Shown: positions 53,657-63,001 of the stretch, one piece after another
Position numbering within the stretch: position 1 is the stretch's first letter
How the letters are laid out: each line of letters opens with the position of its first letter
NCBI RefSeq assembly: GCF_022810305.1
Contig: NZ_JALGQH010000016.1
Location: 62,001-126,000, forward strand
Length of the DNA stretch: 64,000 nucleotides
From: Rhodococcus sp. ARC_M6
GTDB lineage: Bacteria; Actinomycetota; Actinomycetes; Mycobacteriales; Mycobacteriaceae
Reading direction: 5' to 3'
Notes under the pieces: model-generated
The model's input: the letters and a program-made list of their open reading frames with translations, nothing else
Databases searched by the model: none
Told to the model about the DNA's origin: nothing
Translations under genes and position numbers: made by a program

Positions 53657-55597
53657 TTAGTTGACTTGCTCGTCGCCGATGCGATCGACGTGGTCAGGAC
53701 CTGGGTGGACGACACCGGGGACCATGGGGTTTTCGTAGGTGAATTCCACCTTGCCGAAGGATTCGCTGGAGATTGGTGGGGGGTCGTTGTCGGCGATGAT
53801 GAGTTGGAGTCGTTTGCCGTAGGTGGTAGCAAGTGTCCTGAAATGGTCGTAAATCTGGGCGGCACGTTCTCGGTCGGAATCGTTGTTGCCGAACGCTTTA
53901 CGGGGTGAGTCGATGACGAGCAGGGAGGGAGTGAGTACTTCGGAGTGGTCGAGCCCGAATGCGAGGAGGGTAAGGCTGTAGGCGACGTTGATGGAGGTAG
54001 CGATACCGCCACCGGACGCCTGCTGGCTTTCGAGGGGTTGGCCATTGACGATGGGCAGGTAACTGTCGTTGTCGATGACGGCAGTGTCGACCCAGGGTAG
54101 GTTCCAGTTTCTGAGCAGATCCCCGAATTTCCTGCTGAGCTCGTCGATCACTGTTGCCTGTCGGGCCGCGAGTTTCTGAGACATGTCCTTGATGTCCTTG
54201 TTGGTTTGTCTGCGTGTTTTTTTGATCTCGCGTATGTTCGCCTCGATCGCACGGACGCGGGACCAAGAATCTCTGAGCTGGGTGACTGCGTCGATGCTGG
54301 CCTTGAGCGTGGCGACGCGGGAACTGGCATCGGCGATCGCGTCGAATCGCGGGGCAACTACGTCGCGGCTTTGTGCGTCGAGTTCCCTGCGCAGGCTGCT
54401 GACGAGAAAGCTGGCTTGCTGAGCCTGTTGATGCGCAGAGTGCAGGTGTGTGATGTCGGACTGTTCGATGTGGTGTGCGTCGTCGAGTTGTTGTCGCAGC
54501 ACCGCGCGGGTTTCTTCGATTGCGGCGGAATCGATGTCTGCTTCCGCGGGGTCCGGTTGCAGACACACGACACAGTGACCCTCGTCGATATGTCGGGTGG
54601 TCAGCGATTGCATGCAGCGCGGGCAGGCGACGAACTGGTATGGGGAGAGCTGGTCGATGGCGGCGGCTGATCGGTTGAGTCGAGAAACGTCGAGTTCGAC
54701 TTGGGCGACTACGGACTGCCGCGCATCGACCAATTCACGTGCGGCGACTACTTCTTCTTCGGCTTCTTGTGCGATCTGAATGGCGTATCGCAGTTCTTCA
54801 CGCAACGTCGTGTCGGCGGCGGACTGCTCGGAGAGCTCAAAGCGTAGAGCGGTCAGTGTCGATTCGGCTCGTTGCAGGGTGTCGCGGAGTTCGGTGAGTT
54901 CGGCGCGCAGTTCGTCGTCGCTTCGAGGATCGGAGGCGAGCAGGAACGCATCGACGCTGTTGTGTTCGGAGGTTTTCGATTTCAGCTCATCAGTGAGTGC
55001 ACTGGCCGTGCGTTTGAGTTCCATCAGCGCACTGTTAGTGAGCGCGAACATCAGCCGGAAGAGTTCTTTGCGTTTGGGGTCGAAGTACGAATCGAGATGG
55101 CCGATGACCTGGCGGTCGATCTCGCGGGCCTGCATGTATATGTAGGCGTACAGGTCGTTGAAGGTAAGGTTCTGGGGACGCGAAACCCCGTCGCGTCGGG
55201 CCGCGACCTGTTCGCGTGGGAAGCCAAGCGTATCGAGAAGGTAGTCGGAGATAGTGGTCTCACCCGGCGTTGCCCGTGTGGGGAAGGATGATCGCAGTGT
55301 GAGTGTGTCGGGATCGAGTAGATCTACATGGTTGGCGGGGTCTCCTTCGATCGCGCGTTTGACGACGAAGCGTTCGGTGCCTACTTCGATCTCTGCCTGA
55401 ACGGACAGTACGTTCTCGCGGACTGCAGGGGTGAGCATGGCGTTGCCGCCGACGGTGTGCTTGAGGAGCATGAGCAGGCTGGATTTGCCAGTGCCAATGG
55501 GACCGGTGATGACGGTGGCTGGCTTGTCGAACCGGTAGGTGCGCTCAGCTTCCGCGGTCGTGACTGTGAGAGACAAGAAACGCAGGTGGACGGACAT
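53657..55597 (-). CDS. lmuB: SMC/Rad50-like ATPase, LmuB of a Lamassu-type system
   Basis: 646 residues. Walker A near the N-terminus (GPIGTGKSS, about 32-40), long coiled coils, and a central zinc-hook-like pair CPRCMQS and CVVCLQ (about 322-344). The C-terminal ATPase lobe has SGGGIATSINVAYSLTLLAF and Walker B SLLVIDSPRKAF. The SMC partner of Lamassu systems senses foreign DNA ends or replication intermediates. It lies 1 bp after the middle component and is third of the operon lmuA-lmuC-lmuB. Confidence 0.85.
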   Translation of the reverse strand: MSVHLRFLSLTVTTAEAERTYRFDKPATVITGPIGTGKSSLLMLLKHTVGGNAMLTPAVRENVLSVQAEIEVGTERFVVKRAIEGDPANHVDLLDPDTLTLRSSFPTRATPGETTISDYLLDTLGFPREQVAARRDGVSRPQNLTFNDLYAYIYMQAREIDRQVIGHLDSYFDPKRKELFRLMFALTNSALMELKRTASALTDELKSKTSEHNSVDAFLLASDPRSDDELRAELTELRDTLQRAESTLTALRFELSEQSAADTTLREELRYAIQIAQEAEEEVVAARELVDARQSVVAQVELDVSRLNRSAAAIDQLSPYQFVACPRCMQSLTTRHIDEGHCVVCLQPDPAEADIDSAAIEETRAVLRQQLDDAHHIEQSDITHLHSAHQQAQQASFLVSSLRRELDAQSRDVVAPRFDAIADASSRVATLKASIDAVTQLRDSWSRVRAIEANIREIKKTRRQTNKDIKDMSQKLAARQATVIDELSRKFGDLLRNWNLPWVDTAVIDNDSYLPIVNGQPLESQQASGGGIATSINVAYSLTLLAFGLDHSEVLTPSLLVIDSPRKAFGNNDSDRERAAQIYDHFRTLATTYGKRLQLIIADNDPPPISSESFGKVEFTYENPMVPGVVHPGPDHVDRIGDEQVN

Positions 55598-55598
55598 A

Positions 55599-56171
55599 TC
55601 AGTTTTCCGTTCGACGGGAACGGTCTACCGCGTCGGGCAGACCGTCGTAGATGAGATTCGTCAAGGCCGACCCTGACTTGTTGAAATGCCTCTTCAACAC
55701 CTTGATGCGGTCCGCGACTATCGACCACTCGGGTGTGGCGGCAAGGGCAGTCGAGGCTGCGGCACCTTCGGGGGTGACCAAGAATTCAGATCTTGCGTTG
55801 TCGCCGTACGTGATCAGGCCTCGCGCCGCGAGTGAACCAAGGACACTGTAGTAACGCTGGTCCCAGGGGCCGTACTTGTAACGGGTCATCCGGCTTTCCA
55901 CGGCCAGGCGTTCCGACGTCGTCGGGGCTGTTCCTTCCGGCCAAGACTTCACGCCGGACGGAAGGAGACGTTCCAACATTGCGGGATAACGCAGTAGAAA
56001 ATCGAGTTTGGCGAGCTTGGTCAAGCCCGCCACGCCCTTCTTGGCCGTGGTGAAGTGGGAGATGAGCAGAAGAACACGAGCCTGGTGGTAGTGGGATTCG
56101 CGTTGCTCAGCTGCACGTTGTTGATCGCGCATGCGTGCTACTGCGGTTTCGAACTCGAGACTTTGTGTCAT
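55599..56171 (-). CDS. lmuC: Lamassu/ABC-three-component middle subunit, LmuC-like
   Basis: 190 residues from ATG 56171, which overlaps the nuclease stop (ATGA). Helical, with winged-helix-like sequence (GLTKLAKLDFLLRYPAMLER, YKYGPWDQRYYSVLGSL, LITYGDNARSEFLVTPEG). The size, position and pattern match middle components that bridge SMC and effector subunits. The longer frame to 56228 has no ribosome site. Confidence 0.75.
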   Translation of the reverse strand: MTQSLEFETAVARMRDQQRAAEQRESHYHQARVLLLISHFTTAKKGVAGLTKLAKLDFLLRYPAMLERLLPSGVKSWPEGTAPTTSERLAVESRMTRYKYGPWDQRYYSVLGSLAARGLITYGDNARSEFLVTPEGAAASTALAATPEWSIVADRIKVLKRHFNKSGSALTNLIYDGLPDAVDRSRRTEN

Positions 56172-57550
56172 GAGGGCTCCTCGTCCGTATCGAACGGTTC
56201 GGAGAAGTAGAAGCGGCAGTCGTCGCATAACTGATAAGCCAACCCGCGCAGGTGCAGATCGTTAAGCGGGAATGGCGGGGAGGACGACAGTGCATCAACG
56301 GTGAGGTGTTCGGCCATCAGCTCGTTCATCTGTGCGCCGTATGCGCTTCCGTCATGATGCTTGGCGCGCGCGTGTTTGCGGCATTTGAAGGTGGTGTCGA
56401 GGACATCGAACGAGAGGTTCGTCAAGTCTGCTTCGTCGCCGATCAGTCCGGAACGTCGCCCCGACCACGTGGTGAACCATGCTGAGCGAAGTGATTCGGC
56501 AAATTCGGCTTCGTCCGAGGGAACCTGGCCACGACTGAGCTTGCGCCGAAGTTTGTTGCCGCCTGGCGCAGCCACCGGCGCCTGGCCTCGCGGGATGGTG
56601 GGAGGTTGCACCGTTGTGTAGGCGAATTCCTCGTAGATGATCGTCCGGGTTAGCCGGCGTCGGCTGATGCGCTGCTGTAGCTGGGTGTTGTAGCGAACCC
56701 TGGCTGGGTCAGCGATATGCACCGCGAGCTGGCCACGGCTCTCCTCGTCACGGTTGGCTCGTTCGATTCGGTCCACGATTGCTTCATAAGTGGCCTCAAG
56801 ATCGACATTCATCAGCTCGAGACTTTTCACGGCGGGTGCTAAGAGACTTTGGACATTGACGTCGGTGATGTAGCGGCGCTGGGGAGGGTCGTTCGATATC
56901 TCGAGCACCGTGAGGAAGCGGGTGACCTTGTCGGCGAACCCAGCGGGCAGCTTAATGTCGTCGAGCCTGCGGACCTCTGGTGTCTCGGGGATGTTGGGGT
57001 ACGACTGTTTCCAGCGGACTTTAAGTATTTGTCGGGCGACTTTCGTCACCATATCGGCTAGCCCACTGGTGAGTTCCGGCTCGGGTCCGCACATCCGCGC
57101 CAGTGTGGAAGCGTTGCTTTTGGCGGGGCTGAGTGCTGCGTTCGTAGCTAACCTCAGTCGGACGTTGGTAGCGCATTCACAAGCGCACCAGCGGTCGTAG
57201 AGATGCGCCAATCCGCCGCTCTTACATAATTCCGTGAGTGTCCAAGGCCCCTGGTCTTCTTCTCGGTGTTTGACCGACACCAGTTCCACAGATCCGTCGG
57301 TAAGTGCGACGACGAAGTCTTCATGCCACTCGCAAACAATGAAGTCGATGGTTGTCTGGGTGAGCATAGCTAGGCAATCACGTGCAGCGACCTCTGCTTG
57401 GTAGCGGTATCGTCCCAGCGTGTCGGAGCCGCTGTCCTCCTCTGGAGGCAGCTTGAAGACTGCGTGAGTGAGACCGTCCTCGTCAATGGCGTCCGGTGTG
57501 GATTCGGCGAGATCTTCTGTCTCGGTGCGTGGTTCTGCTGCACTGACCAT
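56168..57550 (-). CDS. lmuA: Cap4-like (DUF4297) nuclease effector, LmuA
   Basis: 460 residues from ATG 57550 (GGAGA ribosome site). N-terminal Cap4/DUF4297 endonuclease domain: GRYRYQAEVAARDCL, FIVCEWHEDFVV, and the catalytic E-x-K core VELVSVKHREE (about 80-92), then CKSGGLAHLYDRW. C-terminal part contains Cys/His residues (CRKHARAKHHDG, QLCDDCRFYF). In Lamassu-Cap4 systems it cuts DNA when released or activated by the SMC complex. First gene of the three-gene operon. Confidence 0.82.
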   Translation of the reverse strand: MVSAAEPRTETEDLAESTPDAIDEDGLTHAVFKLPPEEDSGSDTLGRYRYQAEVAARDCLAMLTQTTIDFIVCEWHEDFVVALTDGSVELVSVKHREEDQGPWTLTELCKSGGLAHLYDRWCACECATNVRLRLATNAALSPAKSNASTLARMCGPEPELTSGLADMVTKVARQILKVRWKQSYPNIPETPEVRRLDDIKLPAGFADKVTRFLTVLEISNDPPQRRYITDVNVQSLLAPAVKSLELMNVDLEATYEAIVDRIERANRDEESRGQLAVHIADPARVRYNTQLQQRISRRRLTRTIIYEEFAYTTVQPPTIPRGQAPVAAPGGNKLRRKLSRGQVPSDEAEFAESLRSAWFTTWSGRRSGLIGDEADLTNLSFDVLDTTFKCRKHARAKHHDGSAYGAQMNELMAEHLTVDALSSSPPFPLNDLHLRGLAYQLCDDCRFYFSEPFDTDEEPS

Positions 57551-57723
57551 CAATGTCTCCTGCCGGCCCGGCGCACAGAGCGCTTTCAGTCTGTCCGCGC
57601 AACGTCGGAAGCGAGGATCTTAGAGGTACCACATTCCAAGAAGGCAAGATGAGTTGCGTGCACGGTTTCACGTAGGTGTTCTGGCTCGGAGATGGAGCGG
57701 AGTGAGGCAGGATTTGAACGGTA

Positions 57724-57767
57724 TTGAATGATGTTGCATATCAATAGTTTTGGCTATTCATTTGGTG
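57724..57767 (+). repeat. 44-bp island element, copy 2
   Basis: Begins TTGAATGATGTTG, central TTTTGG, ends TTTGGTG. Lies 174 bp upstream of lmuA, between the Lamassu and SIR2-HerA modules. The rest of 57551-58026 holds only the hairpin below. Confidence 0.6.
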
Positions 57768-57932
57768 CGAGATTGCTTTCAGTGGTTGTGCATGTCATCG
57801 GCGATGCGCCGGAAGGCTTCGATCAGGCCGCCCGCCGCGCACTCCGCCAGCTGGATGACGGTGGTGAGTACCGCGTCCTCTCGGTCCGCAGCAGCCGGGC
57901 CGGACCTCTTTTGTTTGTGTGGTGCGAAAATT

Positions 57933-57954
57933 CCCCTCATCCTGTGGTGAGGGG
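57933..57954 (-). terminator. Terminator after the SIR2-HerA operon
   Basis: CCCCTCA/TGAGGGG 7-bp stem with 8-nt loop; read leftward it is followed by AATTTTCG, a short T run. About 70 bp beyond the herA stop. Confidence 0.6.
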
Positions 57955-58026
57955 GTTTCGGGTTCTGTGGGTGGGGTGGTTATTGGTGTTTGGTGACGGC
58001 GCGAAGGGTCCTGTAATCTCCCGAAT

Positions 58027-60012
58027 TCAGAACGGTGGGTCGTCGAAGTCAGGGCGTGCGCCGAACCGTGGCACGTCGTTTCGCTCGTCCGTGGCGTCGA
58101 TCAACTGCGGTGCTACGTCATCTGTTGTGCGGAGCCATGTTTCGGTCACAGACATCGTTCTGCTGTTCGGTTCCGCGTGGGGCGGGAGTTCACCAATTTT
58201 CACGACGATCGGAACTTGGGCGGAGACACCAGCGATGACGCAAGTTCCGGTGGGGAGGATGGGGAGGGATTCGAACGAGACGGCATCGAGGTAGGCGACA
58301 GCTTTTTCGATGGCGCGGATGTCAAGATTGTTGACCAGTCGGTGCAGGAAGTAGTTGTGAAGTTGAGAGATGATGGTTTCGGAAATGTCGTGGGGGCGTT
58401 GACTTGCGATGGTGAGGAAGACTCCGAACTTCCGGCCTTCTTTGACGATTTCCTCGAAGGTTTCGAGGCGGTAGTCGCGCCACGCTTCGCTCTCACGCGT
58501 TGATTGCGTGGAGAGGATGTTGTGGGCCTCATCGATGATGAGGTTCAGGTAGCGTTCCCCTCTCGGGTCGGTTTCCTTTTTGTGGTCGTAGAGTTGTTTG
58601 CACAGGATCATCGGGATGACTTTGCGCATCGCCAGGTTGACATCACGCAGTGAGACGACTGTCAGCGGGTGTTCGGCGAGGCCGTCGTCGGAGACGCGGA
58701 TGAGTTTTTTGATGCTCGGTACGCGTTCGTTCATGCGTTTGATGAGTGGGCCCAGGTGTTCGCGATTCGAGTAGCCGCTGATGATGTCGCGGTAGTACTG
58801 CATGACGATTTTGAATCGTACGAGGTCGATGTCTTCGATAGTGGTGAAGTCGAGGTCGAGGTCCGTGATTTTAGGAGTCAGGAATTCGTCCCACCCAGTG
58901 TTGTTCGCCCACTTCGCGGGTGAGGACCAGAAGTACGTTTTCTGCATCGAGTGGAACTGGAGGTTGAATCGAAAATCTTGGATGACGTTGTCGAACTCTG
59001 GTGTCGCTGCAGATCCGAGGCAGTCACGGACTTCTTCGAGGAAGTTGACAGTGAGTTGCCGGTCGATCGAGGGATCGGTGTTTTTAGTTGCGCGACAGAC
59101 TATTTCAGCAATTACGCCAAGTAAGGCTGAAGGGTCTGGAATAAGATTGTCCCAGTAGTCGCTGGTGAGGACTCGGCCAATGAAGGGAGCCTGAGTCTTT
59201 TCGGTCGCGTCGAGCAGGACAGTCCAGAACAGTGGGTCGTGCACGGCGCTCTTCGGCAGGGGGAGTTTGTCGCTGGTGTCGTTACGGGTGGAGAGGACGT
59301 ATGACTTTTTGGTAGGGAAGCCGGCGATCACTTCGGTGGCGTGCGCGCCAGGAACGTCGACCCTGTCGACGTACTCGCCGTTGAAATCGATCAGAAGGAA
59401 CTGAGCTCGTTCGCTGAAACCTGGCGCGGCCGAAAATTGTTCGAACAGTTCGTGATAGATCTTGGCGAGGGTGTAGGACTTTCCGCTTCCCGTGTTACCG
59501 AAGATTCCGATATGACTAGCGAAAATGGCATCGACGCCGACGGCAACTTCCTGCGTGGGTTCCATCGCGAGGACCCCGAGGGGTAACGCCGCGTCTCCGG
59601 GTTGCACGAATTGATGAACCGACTGGAATTCGGCCTGGGTGAGTATGAAGCATTCGTTGTCGAGTAGGGGAAGCTCTCGGATTCCTCGTTGGAATGTGTC
59701 GTTGTGCAGGAATCCGATCAGGCTGACGTCGAGTGTTCGGGTGAAGTCGTCGACACTGCGCCGGTAGTTGGTGTGGTTGCCCCGGTCTTCAGATACATGT
59801 TCGCCGTCAACTTTTGCGATCATGTCGGTGAAGCCTTTGGAGATTTTCAGGTAGCTGCCGACGGCGATGTTTCGGACGATGCCGCCCTGGTAGAGCAAGT
59901 GCGAACCATTTTTGAGTCTGTCGACGGCGACACGGACGCGCCGTCCTTCGACGGATATGACTCGGCCGACGCGAAATACGGACTCATCTTGGATGAGCGG
60001 CTGATCAATCAC
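58027..60012 (-). CDS. herA: HerA-family ATPase of a SIR2-HerA defence pair
   Basis: 661 residues. N-terminal HAS-barrel-like part (about 10-130), then a HerA/FtsK-type ATPase with Walker A GNTGSGKSYTL (about 170), Walker B YLNLIIDEAHN (about 493), and the ASQRPHDISETIISQLHN sensor/Arg region. HerA forms hexamers on DNA. Together with SIR2 it forms an assembly that depletes NAD or degrades DNA during phage infection. The start overlaps the sir2 stop by 4 bp. Confidence 0.88.
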   Translation of the reverse strand: MIDQPLIQDESVFRVGRVISVEGRRVRVAVDRLKNGSHLLYQGGIVRNIAVGSYLKISKGFTDMIAKVDGEHVSEDRGNHTNYRRSVDDFTRTLDVSLIGFLHNDTFQRGIRELPLLDNECFILTQAEFQSVHQFVQPGDAALPLGVLAMEPTQEVAVGVDAIFASHIGIFGNTGSGKSYTLAKIYHELFEQFSAAPGFSERAQFLLIDFNGEYVDRVDVPGAHATEVIAGFPTKKSYVLSTRNDTSDKLPLPKSAVHDPLFWTVLLDATEKTQAPFIGRVLTSDYWDNLIPDPSALLGVIAEIVCRATKNTDPSIDRQLTVNFLEEVRDCLGSAATPEFDNVIQDFRFNLQFHSMQKTYFWSSPAKWANNTGWDEFLTPKITDLDLDFTTIEDIDLVRFKIVMQYYRDIISGYSNREHLGPLIKRMNERVPSIKKLIRVSDDGLAEHPLTVVSLRDVNLAMRKVIPMILCKQLYDHKKETDPRGERYLNLIIDEAHNILSTQSTRESEAWRDYRLETFEEIVKEGRKFGVFLTIASQRPHDISETIISQLHNYFLHRLVNNLDIRAIEKAVAYLDAVSFESLPILPTGTCVIAGVSAQVPIVVKIGELPPHAEPNSRTMSVTETWLRTTDDVAPQLIDATDERNDVPRFGARPDFDDPPF

Positions 60013-61292
60013 GCTGTCCCGCTGTCGTCGGTCTTGAAGATGAGCTCGATTTGCCCGTCAGGGCCGCGTGTGGATTCTGGGATTAGGGGTGCAAAGTATT
60101 GCGTGACAACAGTATCCAAATCGAAATGAACCACATCATCATCCTCGTCGGCATCGTCCGCAGGCGGAGGTGGGGTGACGTAAAGGATGTTGCCGTTCGG
60201 CACGTCGAGTTCGGGAATCAGCTTCTCGTAGGCGGCGCGGTCAGTCAGGTTGTAGCAGAACACGATGATTTGAAGTGTGGGATTGGTTCGGGCGGCGCGC
60301 ACGATCAGCTTGCGGAGATGCTCATCGCGGAACGAAAAACCCATGACGAACAGAGCGCTGTTCTCTTTTTCGAGTTCATTGGCGAACCGCCGAATCAACT
60401 CGTAATACGTCTCGATGAGAACCGTCGTCGCGAACTTCTGCTTTTCGGGGTTAACGATGACAAGACGGTCATAGGCGTGTGTGAACGTGGCGATTTTGTC
60501 CGATCGAATCATATTTGCTGCTTGCGCGAGTAATTTTCCGGCGTCGACGTCTTCCCGTTTTTCGATGGGGATCAGCTTGGGACGAAGTGCGTCGAGTGCG
60601 GTGAGAGTCGTGGTGACATTGGTGAGAAGCGAGTCGAACACGATGTCTGACGTGGTTGCAGGATCGTCGAGTAGCTCCCACCCGACGGAGCCGTGCAGTT
60701 TGTAAAGGTCGAATGTGGGGATCTCCGAGAGATGCTCATACCGCACACCGGAGCGGTACTGCAGCGAATTCAGCGATCCGAGGTCGAACGTCGGGCGAAT
60801 CTTTCCGGAGAACCCGTCGTTGAATCCGACTCCGAGGCGCTCGAAGGACACCTCGAAGACCAAGTCGATGTTGGTGGTGAAAAGGTTGACTTTCTTGCTG
60901 AGCAGGGTGCTGCGCCGCCGGAGGAGAACCCTGTTCAGCGTCTGCCCAAAGATTGCGTAGGACTTCAGCACCGTGTTGGCTTCGGGATTGGGCGCCGGTT
61001 TGAGCAGTTCGGTGTTGGGGAGAATGACTTTGTCGAAGAAATACCCCTGGATGGAAGCCCGCGCGATCGCTTTTGCGTCATCGGTGGCGTCCTCGCACCG
61101 GGCAATTGTCGTGAGTGCATCCTCGATGTCGCCGAGCATGCCGAAGAAGGCGCTCGGGGTGCCGGCCCCGATCAGAAAGTTCAGGTGCGAATCTTGGACT
61201 ATTGTCCGGAGCTGATCAGGCGAGATGCTGCCTGGCTGATCGAATCGCTTCGGTGCAACTGCGATACGTACATTCGTCACGTGTGTATCCAT
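60009..61292 (-). CDS. SIR2-domain protein of a SIR2-HerA defence pair
   Basis: 427 residues with NAD-binding SIR2 motifs: LNFLIGAGTPSAFFG (about 35-49), NLFTTNIDLVFE, DLYKLHGSVGW, and the late VMGFSFRDEHLRKLI. The canonical catalytic His lies in KLHGS. A long C-terminal extension is acidic (DDADEDDD). SIR2 effectors of this class act as NADases. Translationally coupled to herA downstream. Confidence 0.87.
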   Translation of the reverse strand: MDTHVTNVRIAVAPKRFDQPGSISPDQLRTIVQDSHLNFLIGAGTPSAFFGMLGDIEDALTTIARCEDATDDAKAIARASIQGYFFDKVILPNTELLKPAPNPEANTVLKSYAIFGQTLNRVLLRRRSTLLSKKVNLFTTNIDLVFEVSFERLGVGFNDGFSGKIRPTFDLGSLNSLQYRSGVRYEHLSEIPTFDLYKLHGSVGWELLDDPATTSDIVFDSLLTNVTTTLTALDALRPKLIPIEKREDVDAGKLLAQAANMIRSDKIATFTHAYDRLVIVNPEKQKFATTVLIETYYELIRRFANELEKENSALFVMGFSFRDEHLRKLIVRAARTNPTLQIIVFCYNLTDRAAYEKLIPELDVPNGNILYVTPPPPADDADEDDDVVHFDLDTVVTQYFAPLIPESTRGPDGQIELIFKTDDSGTA

Positions 61293-61427
61293 TCAAGTCA
61301 TCTGTGCCGTGCGTGGTGCACTAGGTCGAGCTGGTGACAGGGGTGTCGATGGCAAGTCGAATGTAGCGTTTCGTTAAAGAATAGGGATGCTGCTTGCGGT
61401 TTGTCGTTCGGGTAGAGGACATCTGGT

Positions 61428-62606
61428 TTACGGCGTCTCAGAGTTTGCCCGCGACTTGGCGGATTTGAGTTCTTTGCAGAGTTGCACCATCGCGAGGGAT
61501 GCCCAGAATATCCAATCGAGGAAAGCGATGTTGTAATCGCGGAGTTCGGTGGCTTTGTTGTGTCGGATTCCGTACGTGTTTGCGATCCGGAACAAACTTT
61601 CGTTGTCTTTTTCGGCGTCTGTTCCTTGGAGAACGGTGTATCGATCGGGTTCGAGCACGGCCATCAATTCTCTGATGGCCGAGATCTTGTCCTCGCGTGT
61701 GGACTGGCGGGATCGGTAGAGGGCGATCGCGTGACCGACTTGTTTGGCCTGTTGGGGTGTCGGCTGGTGGGCGACCCGTTGGAGGAGCTCGGTGCGGGCG
61801 TCATCGGTGATGGTGATCAGACGACCGTGGTCTTCTCCCTCCGTCGCTAGGCGAACCGGGAGGCTGGTTGCCGCCAGCATTTCGTTGACGAGGACCCTGT
61901 AGAGCATCTGACCGGTACGTAGTGCGTGGTCGGAGTAGTGGTGTCCGCATTGTGCGTAGCCGTGGTAGTAGCGATTTCGAGGTCGAGCTGCGAGGTCGTG
62001 GAGCAGTTCGATCAAGTCGCAGAATTCGTCGTCGCCCCACCCGTCCGGGTCGGCGTAGGTGATCGACGGTGGCGTCTGCCCGTACAACTCGGCGAGCTTC
62101 TCTGCGAGGTCTTCTTCCTGATCGTCGGGGACGTCGACGCAACCGTTTGGATAAGTTTCACCGAAGTATCCGGAGGCTTGCCACCTCGCAATGAAGGTAC
62201 TGAATCGACTTTTGGCAGTGGACCAGTCCGCTTGCCCAGATGGCCGTTCGTCAATTTCCTGCAAGGCATTTCGGCGAGAGAAGTATGGTCGGCGTGTTGC
62301 TGGAGTTTGCAGTTCGTCTGCTCTACGGAGCAGCTCGGATACGACTGGGACGTTATTCGTGATGGTCTGGATTTGCTGGATGCTCTGACCCCATGCGGCA
62401 GCGGGTTCGCTCGTCCATTCCGCCATGCCCCTGATTGACAAGTACTCGTTGGCCGGCGCGCTGCCAGCGAAGGCTTCTTCAAGGAGGAATGCGTAGTCGG
62501 CAGTAAAGGAGTGCCGATCGCGATCGGCACTCATCATCTCGGTGGCTTCGGCGATGAAGACTTCGCGGGGCCACTTGAGTGCATATTCGGGATCAGTGAG
62601 GTCCAT
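61428..62606 (-). CDS. Unknown defence-associated protein with HEPN-like motifs
   Basis: 392 residues from ATG 62606 (GGAG 6 bp upstream); the frame to 62747 is an unsupported extension. Not recognised with certainty. The central part has RNRYYHGYAQCGHHYSDHA and a VRLATEGEDHGRLI stretch. The C-terminus has SLFRIANTYGIRHNKATELR and a hydrophobic WIFWASLAMVQL tail. Both R-x4-6-H-like motifs resemble HEPN RNase active sites. It lies 135 bp upstream of sir2 on the same strand, so it may belong to the same module. Confidence 0.6.
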   Translation of the reverse strand: MDLTDPEYALKWPREVFIAEATEMMSADRDRHSFTADYAFLLEEAFAGSAPANEYLSIRGMAEWTSEPAAAWGQSIQQIQTITNNVPVVSELLRRADELQTPATRRPYFSRRNALQEIDERPSGQADWSTAKSRFSTFIARWQASGYFGETYPNGCVDVPDDQEEDLAEKLAELYGQTPPSITYADPDGWGDDEFCDLIELLHDLAARPRNRYYHGYAQCGHHYSDHALRTGQMLYRVLVNEMLAATSLPVRLATEGEDHGRLITITDDARTELLQRVAHQPTPQQAKQVGHAIALYRSRQSTREDKISAIRELMAVLEPDRYTVLQGTDAEKDNESLFRIANTYGIRHNKATELRDYNIAFLDWIFWASLAMVQLCKELKSAKSRANSETP

Positions 62607-62845
62607 TGCTTCTCCGTCTATTTCGGCAGCGGTCGTGTTCGCGTCATTGTGACTGAGCCACATAGGCAATGGCGAATGTGGGCGGCAAGTTTTGCTGCTT
62701 TTGTGAAGTGAGATGACCGGGTGCGTTGTTTCGGTGTGGGGCAGCAATTAGGTGTTAGAGGTTGGGGGGACGGCAAGGTGTTCCTGCCCGGGAGAGGGGG
62801 AGTGGTCCGGCCGGGCTGGAGGCATGTACCTGATCTTGGACGGAA

Positions 62846-62889
62846 TTGAATATTGTTGATTATCAGCAAGTTTGGATATCTGTGTAGTG
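62846..62889 (+). repeat. 44-bp island element, copy 3
   Basis: Begins TTGAATATTGTTG, central GTTTGG, ends GTAGTG. It lies in the divergent gap 62607-63001 between the unknown HEPN-like gene and the Abi_C gene. Nothing else is seen in the gap. Confidence 0.6.
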
Positions 62890-63001
62890 TGGAATCGGTT
62901 TCGGTTGATGGGCAGTGAAAATTGCAGCGAAATAAAATTGTGTTGTAACACTGTCTCGATCTGCGTTTCACTGCGGTGACGGGTTCTGCGATGCTGATTG
63001 A

